The position numbers were made by a program, and so were the translations under genes. Below, piece by piece: positions 55,636-64,000 of a stretch of 64,000 nucleotides of DNA. Source of the DNA: Erythrobasidium yunnanense (taxonomy: Eukaryota > Basidiomycota > Cystobasidiomycetes > Erythrobasidiales > Erythrobasidiaceae); NCBI GenBank assembly GCA_001600175.1, contig BCJC01000003.1:1-64000 (forward strand), written 5' to 3'. The notes beneath the pieces are model-generated. The model did no database searches. It saw only the letters and a list, made by a program, of their open reading frames with translations, and had not been told where the DNA came from. Numbering within the stretch: the stretch's first letter is position 1; every line of letters starts with the position of its first letter.

Positions 55636-56757
55636 ATGAGCGACTACCAATCAGAGATCAAGAAGCCTATCCTGGATCGACAGTATTCAGATGCCAGCAG
55701 TTACAAATCGACCTCAAGGAACTCACGCAAGGCGAGTGTTGCGAGCGCCAACAGTCAAGCGTCAGCACGAAGCGACATCTCCAAGTATTCATCAGCCTCC
55801 TTCGTTGATTCGAATGGCCAACTCATTCCCTCGCAACACCAGAAAGATGGTGGCCTTAAGCATGTCCTTCGTCGGACATACACCGATCTGGATCGAGATC
55901 CTGGTCTGGAACCCTTGATTGTCAAGTCGAATCGCCTCTATAACGTACAGCTGAGATACATAACATCGGAGGAACGTGCAATTTATGACGAATACACCAT
56001 CAACGGCATTTCATCGCACTATCAAGATGGCAATCTGACGACTATGCATGCTCAATCTATGCGTCTTCCTTCCTCAGAGTTTATGATTGCTTTCAAAGTC
56101 AAAACTGGAAAGGGCTTCATAGATCGTGCACTGCGCCTATCTCACTGCGGCATAGCCTCCGGGCATGCGACTCCTGTTATAAACGTGCTCAGCCGCATGC
56201 AAGCTGGACTGAAGGATTCCGAGCCAGGCCATACAATTCGCTTTCCGGCAGGGTGTCTCTTTTCCCGGGCTGACTTTCCCCATGGTATAAGAGAGAAACG
56301 TGCGACTGCTGGAACACTAGAAGTCAATCCCCATTTCGTTGATCCCCGACGCAAGACCATCAAAAGCGTAGCTTGTGAGTATATTCGTACGCCTGCGGTC
56401 CAGGGCGAAGGCGCGGCCCGCATACAGGCTATAGATTTGAATTGGGCAGTACAGGTGTACATCCTACGCCAGGACAGTCCAATCCACGGTCACTTGGATA
56501 TTCCGTTCTCGAAGCTGGATCACGCATCTGCCTTTCCGGACCGTCTGAAGGCGAAGGGCACCCAACAAGATATCGCCAAGTGGCTTAGAAGGAGCGAAGC
56601 TGGTGTCTTTACTGTCACGGACATCAAGCTCAATATGCTCGGCGGAATCGTCAGTGCAAAGCTGAACCGTGTCACGGAACCTTTCGTTCCAGTGCTGGAG
56701 GCAGATGTCCCACCTGCTGGGCCCAGTGTTAAGAAGTCGAGAGGGTGGAGAAAGTGA
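55636..56757 (+). CDS. Unrecognised intronless protein, tandem paralogue 2
   Basis: 373 residues, single exon, 254 bp after paralogue 1 and collinear with it along its whole length. Shared features: LDRQYSDASSYKSTSRNSRK near the start, VLRRTYTDLDRDPGLEPLIV, EFMIAFKVKTGKGFIDRALR, LSHCGIASGHATPVINVLSR, MQAGLKDSEPGHTIRFPAGC, HGIREKRATAGTLEVN and LNMLGGIVSAKLNRVTEPFV. It has an extra stretch relative to its neighbour near residue 255-275. The conserved aromatic, Cys and Pro positions across roughly 45-50% identity by eye argue for a folded domain under constraint. Function unknown. Confidence 0.8.
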   Translation: MSDYQSEIKKPILDRQYSDASSYKSTSRNSRKASVASANSQASARSDISKYSSASFVDSNGQLIPSQHQKDGGLKHVLRRTYTDLDRDPGLEPLIVKSNRLYNVQLRYITSEERAIYDEYTINGISSHYQDGNLTTMHAQSMRLPSSEFMIAFKVKTGKGFIDRALRLSHCGIASGHATPVINVLSRMQAGLKDSEPGHTIRFPAGCLFSRADFPHGIREKRATAGTLEVNPHFVDPRRKTIKSVACEYIRTPAVQGEGAARIQAIDLNWAVQVYILRQDSPIHGHLDIPFSKLDHASAFPDRLKAKGTQQDIAKWLRRSEAGVFTVTDIKLNMLGGIVSAKLNRVTEPFVPVLEADVPPAGPSVKKSRGWRK

Positions 56758-56981
56758 TACACCGAAGCAGCATCAGCCTGTATCAGGATAAGGGTCACCT
56801 TGGCTTTGTTAGCTTGTTGCACTCTTTGTTGTGCACTTGACCAACAGGTGATTTGCCGTCACTAGATCGCTACAACACTGAGACTTCGACTCCTACTGCG
56901 GAGGCACCGACCTTCTAACGAAAGTACATGCGAATGCTGAATGAAAGAGAATATGCTGGACGAAGAGGTATATGCTGACAC

Positions 56982-59900
56982 CTAATAAGGCCGAGGAAGC
57001 TGTTTGTCGAATGCTGCAGACCCGCTGCCTCCACCACTCCTGCGCTTGACGTGCTGGCTCTTGCCTGACTGTGCAGGACGCTGCTCGTAGCCCGAAGTCT
57101 TGCTTGGACTATCTAGAACGTGTGATGGCGGGTAGTCGTATGCACTGCGCCCTGGTGAAGCTCGACGCGGAGACACAGGTGAAAGCGGATTGCCGTTATT
57201 GTCGGTCATATCCTGTGTGAGTGCAGTCAACGATGAAGTCGAGCCGGCTGACGGATTTGCATCTGTCAACTGGTACATCTTGACAGGCGCCTGTGAATAC
57301 TGGTGATACTGTCCAGAAGCGCCCGGAGGAGGTGTGGCAGCGTTCCCGGGATAGCCCTGCCCATTGTACTGGTAGCGAGGATGTCCATCGGTCGATCCAG
57401 ATGGCGTAAGATTGACTGGACTATCATCATCGTCCCAGCCTTGGTCCAACATAGCTTCCAAGCGGTCGTGATCGACGGTGTCACCATCGCTAGCTGTCTC
57501 GTCGATGTGGTAGAGACCGACAGGCGGGAGGTAGCTGCTTGATTCTTCTGCGTACTGACCAATCTGCAATCCCCACCGATCGTCTTCGCTGCTGAACATC
57601 GATCCGGTATCGCTCATATCCATTCGAGAACTGTCTCCTTCCGTCGAAGTATACGTCGACAGAGTGTTCTGGTTGTGGAAATTGCGCGTACCGAAAGCCT
57701 TCTCGAACTCAAGCTTGCGCTTGCGCTCTCGCTTTAAACGTCGAAGTCTGGATCTCTCCCAGTCTTCCCATCTTCTCAGCGGCACTGCATTCACTTCTAT
57801 CGCATCTCCGACCTTGTCTCCATGCCCGAGATCCTTCTTCTCTCCTGCGACCAGACGTGTCTGACCCCAGGAGAAATCATCGAAATGCCAGTATGCATAA
57901 ACAGGAAGGACGAAATTCCATATCGGTAGAGAAAGCATGTATATCAACATCCAAGATACGTAGACGACTTTGCCTGTTGCTAGAAGGATCAGGATTGCCG
58001 GTAACCCAAGAACTGCAGCCAGTAGGAGAAGTGGAATCGCGTCCGAGAAATTTGTAGGTGGGTTGATACAAGCTTGAATGACCAGGGAGTACGTCAAGCA
58101 GATAGCAACAGCTGTGGCAGATGATACATTAGCCCAATCAATCGAGCTTCCGCAGTCGAAATCACTTACGAAGCACAATTGTTCCAACGAGATCCATGAA
58201 GACCATAAACTGCATGGAGAAGCAGAAGGTACCGCATAGATCCGGTACTCGGACGAGCTCCATCAAGTTGTGTATGGTAGAGTTAATCCATCTACGCCTT
58301 TGGGAGAGCAGAACCTTGAAAGTATCGGGAGCAACTGTCCTGCAGCGAGCTTGAGGGCAGAACATCATCTTGCGATGGCTGCAACATATCATATCAGTAT
58401 TGACAAGCCGATGCGACAGATAGTCTCGACTTACGGGAAAGTTCGAAGCATAAGGGTTGTCAAGAATCGATCTTCACCCAGTAAGAGCAGATTTTTCTCA
58501 TGAAGCGTTTGCACATCGCTTTGCGAGTACTCCGAGACGATAGCTGACTGTGTAAGGACAGGAACCCAATCCGTATCGTTCGCCTTCCTTGCTTTGAGTC
58601 GATACATGGAGAAACATCCAGGCAAGCAGGTGACGCCTCCGAATACGGATTCGAAAGCTTTGGAAAGATGGTGCGAGATGAAGTATTCGTAGACTTGGAT
58701 GGCTGTCACCCAGCTTTGTCGCTTGTTCGCTATACGCGTCTCGCCGCATACGCCCATGATCATGTTGTCGTGCTGCATACAGTTGACCAGCTGCTTCAAA
58801 GAGTCTGGAAAGGCTTTAGTATCGGCGTCGACCTGATTGAGGGAAGATAGACTGATCAGCTCAAATGAATGGGTGATCGGACAGCAGAGGGCACATACCA
58901 TTAAGCACACTTCGAAGAAATCTGGGGTGATGCCCATCAGAGATTGCACTTTGCGGAACAGATCATAGTCGAGCGGTGTCATACGATCGTTGCTGAATAT
59001 TAGACAGATCGCTTGAGCTCCAGCCGCACCACTTCGGATGCTTAAAACTCACTATGTCACCCTCGAGAAGAAGTTCATCAGGACCATCTGCGAGTCTCGC
59101 TTTCCTCTGTTTCCAGGCTTTGCATCTCTTGCTTCTTCCGGTGTGCCCGTCTTCACTACAATAACGCATGGCGTTCTGTGTCCTTTGACCTGTGTGTAGT
59201 GTCCAGCATATACCATCGCTTGATTATGCTGTTTCCTTCCGGCCGCTACAGCGAGGTAGGACATGGGCTGAGGGTTGTCGAAGCGTTCGTCTGCGTCTAG
59301 CAGAGATACGCAGATATCGGGCGTAGACATCTTTTCTCCTGATCCAGTGATCATTCCATCGCAGACTACGAAGAGTAGCTTTCGAGAGTCGGCATAGTCT
59401 GTGCCAGCTATACTGTCCAGAGTCGTCTTGATTGAATCGAGACCTTCTGAATAACACGTAACGAGACAGACGCAGAACAGCTCTGCTCCGATAGCAGCCA
59501 TGCTCAGCATACCATTCTGGTCAACGAGAGAGGGTCCAACTGCTTTTCCATTCGCACCAGCTTTCTCGTCGATGGCTTTCTTGCTGCCTTTATTGACGCG
59601 CTTGACTGTGTTTGCTCTATGCGCGGCATTTGCTGATGCGACCCATGGAGCAGCTCCGGATGCGTTATTGACTGACTTGACAGCGCCTGCAGGCATGACT
59701 GCTGGACTGACTGCGTGTCTCTTGAGGTTCTTGGGCGGTTGTACGAGTTTCGCCGACAAAAACCACGAAAAGAAGAGTGCCATGAAGAATCTTGCCAAGA
59801 TGACAGACATGATGACTCCGAGCGAGACATAGAGAAAGAGTTGGGAGGCGAAACAGCCTGGCGTGATCTTGTCGATAGAACCTGCTTTGTACCGCCTCTT

Positions 59901-61138
59901 GATGCACTCGGCTGCATCTTTACTTGTCGTTCGCGTGTAGAATAAGCGCGTTCCGTCTTTTCCGCCGCTGGAAGTAGAGTTCTGCAAGACTGCTCGGATG
60001 ACACTGTCGGCTGTATCGTTGACGGGCTGCGGGAAGGCCGCTATATAAGGGTTGAGATTGCACACTGCGCCGTCGATGACCATGTAATTTGGTATCCGCT
60101 CTATCTGTTCCCACGAAAAGCCAACACGCTTTGTCGAATTGACGAGACCGAGTGATTGGAGGTACGCTGCTTCAGGCTTCGCGAGCACACATGCTGCATT
60201 TGCAGAAGTGGAGTTTGCGCAGAGAGAGACGGTCGCGTAACGATCTCTCCGCGTGCGACATTGTTCTGGCTGCAGGTCGGAATTGTCGAAGAGTCCGGTG
60301 ATGTCTTGGCCTGAGAGCTGGCTTGCAAGCGTCTGGAAGTTCACTCCATTGACTGCGTTGGCTCGAGTAACGTTGAACATCCATCCGTGTATGCCGACAT
60401 ATCCTGTAACCAATGATGTGTTAGGGTGGGAAGTCATAAGGATGGGGTTATGCGCCTACCTGCTTGCTCTCCCAGCCTTATAAAGTCGTTCTCTTGATTA
60501 TTCTGATCTTCCGGACACAGTGTCCTGTTGAGACCTATCGTTGCGAAGCCGACGATGCCTCCAAGAATGAGGGCTATACTGCATAGCGCGACTTTCTCCT
60601 TCCATGCCTGCTGTTGAATCTTTGACTTCATTCCACATGCTGATAGTATAGCGCCTGGCGCCCAGAATGTGACGACTTGAATGTAAAAACTCCATGGCTG
60701 AAACCAGGATGGAGTTGCTTTCGCCGTCGAGGCTGCCGAGGCAGCTGCACCAGGTGCAGAGTGTGGATTGATCAGAGGTGCAGGCTGGACATGCCTATCT
60801 GGTCTTGTCAAGGTCTTTGCACGCGTCAGGTTGCGGCGCGCACCAGTCGATGTCGCCGATGTCTGTAAGCCCAGCGACTGCCCGCCTGCATAAGCTGCTC
60901 CATTGTTCATGTCCGTGCGAACATTCGGTAGTGCTGCTCGGCCGTTCACAGCAGCACCACCGTTTCTTGAGCTTCCTGCTGCTGGACGGTGCGAAGGGAG
61001 GACGTGCCCGTCGAATCCGACGTCGCGACCATTGCTATGAGATGGAGGGCCATAGGATCCAGCTGCTGATGTGGTAGCTTTGCTGCTGCTGCTCCAGTCG
61101 CTCTGCTGCCTGCCATACTCTGGAGGACCCCTCGCCAT
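56982..61138 (-). CDS. CHS3: Chitin synthase, class IV type
   Basis: Plasma-membrane enzyme polymerising UDP-GlcNAc into chitin. About 1,200 residues, several introns. The N-terminus (to ~140) is Ser/Gly/Asn-rich; a first hydrophobic pair includes [20 protein letters not shown]. An extracellular-type loop opens [20 protein letters not shown]. The catalytic region has [30 protein letters not shown]...[69 protein letters not shown] and [15 protein letters not shown]. Several membrane helices follow, then a long disordered tail rich in Ser/Asp/Gly. The loop and the absence of a myosin motor point to class IV (Chs3-like), not V/VII. Confidence 0.92.
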
Positions 61139-62733
61139 GACCGCGTCGTCTCGCCGCAGTGATTCCTGCTGGCTATCTGGCTAGCACTGTCGCTGCGACG
61201 TTACTGATGTACTGAAGCGTATAACTTCGTTCCTTTTATCGAGATTATTGCTGCATTCGAGCGAGCGGACCGAGGATCTTGAAAGTGAGCGTGGGTCTGC
61301 GAGATACCGAAGGTCGAATCGTTGGCACAAATAAACGAAAGTATTACGTCTTAGAGTGTTGGTGTAAAGCTAGAAGGTGTTGTTCCTGCGAAGTCACCGC
61401 AAAATTTCAATCAACACGAGCGAGACAGCGACGCGGCTCTGCTTTGCTGCTGCATGCCAAACCCCAAATTGCTGGGCGAAAATCAATAATCAGCGGCTGT
61501 CTTCTCCTTGACACAAAGATCTAGACAACGCAACATCCTCATAGACTGCTCGAATCGTACTTCTCCTCGTTAGCAGGAGATCTCGCGTTCCCAATCGCTC
61601 ACTACATGACCGAGTTCTGCTGCAGCTGCTACATATTCCCACTCACACTCTCACTACTGCCGTAACCACAACATCACTCCCGAATCTGCATCGTCCACCT
61701 TGAAGGTCTACAACGCTCAAGATCGGGCACCCGAGCTGGAGCTGCTGGCAAGCTTGGTAGCTTTGCGCGGCGCAACTGGAAGGCCGCTGCGACCTCCTTC
61801 CATGCTTGTTCACGATTGACCCTGACTGTGCTGACGTTTCTGTCACTACGTACCGGAGCTATCGAGCTATCCGCTCAACGGACTGGGAAGCCTAACTGCG
61901 CAACCCACGTTGGCGACCACATCTGCTTGTCCTCTTCCTCCTCATGTGCTCTCGTCAGATCTCTCAGCGCGGACAGCGTCTCCCCTGCTAAGGCTACTGG
62001 CAGCATCGGCAAAAAGCGTATATTGCACCTCGCAGAAGATCTTGAAGATCCGGCGAATAGTTGCAGAGCGCGCCCTCCCTCCGTCTCAGACAACGAAAGT
62101 AAGGCCTTGTCGCGCTGTAGTGCAAAGCATACGTTTTCAGTACAGTTTCTGCTGGGTGTAATTCGATACATACGATCTTTGACGCGAAAGCGTCGCATAG
62201 GTAAGTCACTCATATTTTCGGACCTTCCAAGCGTATGAAACAGCCTCTAAGACGATACTGCCTGCTTTATCGGCTCGCGAAGCGCACGTGCACGGACCTC
62301 TTTTCATGCGCAATCACAGACGTCCTTCTGTTGTAGCAGCAGTCTCGGCTGTTATTCAGCTAGAACGCTGTGTGATTTTGTATTATTAGGAAGCTCGAGG
62401 TTCGGCCTTCACTGCTCGAAATTTAGCGAGTCTGAGAGCTCTCCTTTCTGTCAACCAAACCAACCGAAAAAGCAATAACGTAATGGTCTACCCTTTACCA
62501 TAGCGGCGAGTTTAGCTGCTTTCGAGCTGTACGCGCAACCTGCACGGCTTGCTAGTCGAGAGTATCAGAGGTCATTTCAGCTGTGAAGCATCCTGAAAGT
62601 GGTATGTTAAGGCTCAGCGGGGCTGCGATACAACTCAGCAACCTTGCTGACACTGTTATATCAGCAGAAAGAAGGCCAGCAGGACTGTAGCGCGGTGCTG
62701 GACGAGTTTGGCATCGTTTCGAGGGCAATTTAC
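61139..62733. promoter_or_regulatory. 1.6-kb divergent intergenic region
   Basis: Lies between the chitin synthase start (minus) and the next plus-strand gene. One frame of 140 codons (61816-62238) lacks any recognisable feature. AT-rich patches and short imperfect repeats occur, but I could not identify a gene, RNA or defined element. Its size suggests long 5' untranslated regions or extended promoters. Confidence 0.4.
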
Positions 62734-64000
62734 ATGTCGTCGTCAAAGGTCGAATCAGGCCAGCGCAGACACAGGCGCACCAGTAGCGCCCCTGTACACC
62801 AGTATCACGACTCCTGCTCTTACGGCTCTCGTTCGACATCTGCTCGCAAAGCTGGCTTTATCACGCCCGAACAGATCGATCACCCTGAATTCGGAATATG
62901 GACGTGTGAAAATCGTTCAGATGGTGGACTGGAGCACCTCAGCTCGTCAAGTAGCAGTAGCAGCAGTGGTCGACTGAAACGAAAGTTTCAATCGGCAACC
63001 TCGCTGCCTGGCTTAATGGACAGCGACACCTTCAGCAGCGAATCCTACACCGAGGCATCTACATCTCGGGAATCTTCGCCTTCTTTCTCCTCCTTCTCCT
63101 CATCTTCTATACCTACCAACGATGACCCAGAAGTCTCCTGCACAGCGACAGATGTAATTGGACAAAATGGTCCTTGCACTCTCGACGCTCCGCCAGCAAG
63201 GCAGCAGGCAAACGTTGATCTTGGGACCCACGCCCATGCGAGCATGCGCTCTACTTGGACGAAAGACGACGGGCACATTTCAAACCCCTTCTCAGCGGAG
63301 GCTCTCTCCCTCATCCCGATACGCCAAGCTGTCTCCATTTCTTTCTATCTTTTCCTCTCCATCGTAACGGCTCTATCTCTCCTCGCTATTTTATTCGCAA
63401 GCTATGGCCTAACGTTGGCGGACGATGTCAAAGTACGCGTCGGGAAAGCAGTCGAACAGGCTACAGACCTGAAGAAATGGGCCAGCGTTAGCGCAAGAGA
63501 AGGCTCAGAGGCTAGTTATAGGTATAAGAGACACTCCTCGAGTGGTACGAGTACACCTTCGAGCGGGTACTCTAGCCCATCAAGTGGGACTCGTACGCCC
63601 GAAGCTAGGGAAGTCAACGATGAGAAGCCGAGTAGATCATTATTGTACACGGTCTTAAGTCTGGTGAGCGGTAGTCCATGCTTCTGCCTTCTGTGATGCT
63701 GAGCGTTCCGTCACACAGGCAAGTCTCGCTCTTATACCCTTCATACTCCGACTATTTCGTCGCAGATCGAAAGCTTCCGACAGATCGGACAGAAACAGAC
63801 ACAAATCAACCTCTTCATCCTCGAACCTCCCTCCCCGACCTCCGCTCAAAACGCTCATTCCTTCCATCATTCTGGCACTGATGGTGGCGCTTCTGGGCTT
63901 CACGACAAGCTCCTCTTCCACTGTGTTCCCATCCAATTCGAGCAAAGCGCCAAAACACGAGCAGCCGAGCGCATCTCGTCGAACTCGCAAACCAAGACCG
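62734..64000 (+). CDS. Partial membrane protein running off the right edge
   Basis: At least 410 residues are visible. The N-terminal ~200 residues are Ser-rich and polar (SSSSSSSSSGRLKRKFQ, then SESYTEASTSRESSPSFSSF). A transmembrane segment follows at SISFYLFLSIVTALSLLAIL, then a charged stretch (VKVRVGKAVEQATDLKKW) and a Ser/Thr/Pro linker. After an intron (donor gtgagcgg at about 63664, acceptor cacacag) come LASLALIPFILRLFRRRSKA and a further hydrophobic segment, TLIPSIILALMVALLGFTT. The part after that, presumably the functional domain, is outside the window. I cannot assign a family. Confidence 0.65.

Noticed and set aside
61816-62238. 140-codon frame between chitin synthase and the last gene
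   Set aside because: No domain, no supporting splice context and a Ser/Arg-rich composition like a chance frame; also open on the opposite strand.
1-64000. Search for LTR elements, DNA transposons and CRISPR arrays
   Set aside because: No reverse transcriptase, integrase or transposase motifs, terminal repeats or regularly spaced repeats were recognised by eye.

Overview
The window looks like the end of a chromosome from an intron-rich fungus, most likely a basidiomycete. Nearly every gene is split by many 45-85 nt introns with GT donors, CTGAC/CTAAC-type branch sites and AG acceptors. Complex I genes, a class IV-type chitin synthase, a Medusa regulator and an NRDE2 protein are all present, which fits a filamentous or dimorphic fungus and not a Saccharomyces-type yeast. 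I cannot name the species from sequence alone.

Bases 1-30 carry three copies of a C-rich 10-nt repeat (G strand TTACAGAGGG), in the orientation expected of a left telomere. From there to about 6.59 kb is a gene-poor subtelomere made of decayed sequence, including a roughly 1.1-kb tandem duplication that keeps its exon/intron borders but not a clear open protein. The dense core starts at 6.59 kb: a bZIP factor, the exocytic SNARE SEC9 and an F-box/WD40 protein on the minus strand; NRDE2 and the DEAH helicase PRP2/DHX16 head-to-tail on the plus strand; a 3-ketoacyl-CoA thiolase (minus) with an unusual last splice junction; and a Stm1-like RNA-binding protein (plus).

From 24.1 to 27.3 kb two complex I subunit genes (NDUFA5-type and NDUFA11-type, minus) are separated by an HNH-nuclease gene. 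That gene sits between two ~390-bp direct repeats, each containing the end of one complex I gene and the start of the other. The HNH gene appears to have entered the junction of an older complex I gene pair, and its last codons come from the duplicated NDUFA11 tail. Next come a Medusa regulator (minus), MCT-1/Tma20 (plus), two small unrecognised genes (minus), pantetheine-phosphate adenylyltransferase, a dual-specificity phosphatase with a long disordered N-terminus, an Mtf2-like mitochondrial gene-expression factor, and a secreted protein with a CFEM-like eight-cysteine domain (all minus).

From 43 to 64 kb are a multi-pass membrane protein, CDC6 and mitochondrial ribosomal protein bL32m (plus), an Ngl/CCR4-family nuclease and a SET-domain protein with a mitochondrial-looking presequence (minus), cytosolic tryptophanyl-tRNA synthetase (plus), two tandem intronless paralogues of an unrecognised family (plus), the chitin synthase (minus), and the 5' part of a membrane protein running off the right edge. 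Mitochondrial functions recur (complex I, Mtf2, bL32m, the SET protein, perhaps the thiolase), but nothing suggests a co-regulated cluster. I saw no rRNA, convincing tRNA, CRISPR array or recognisable retroelement.
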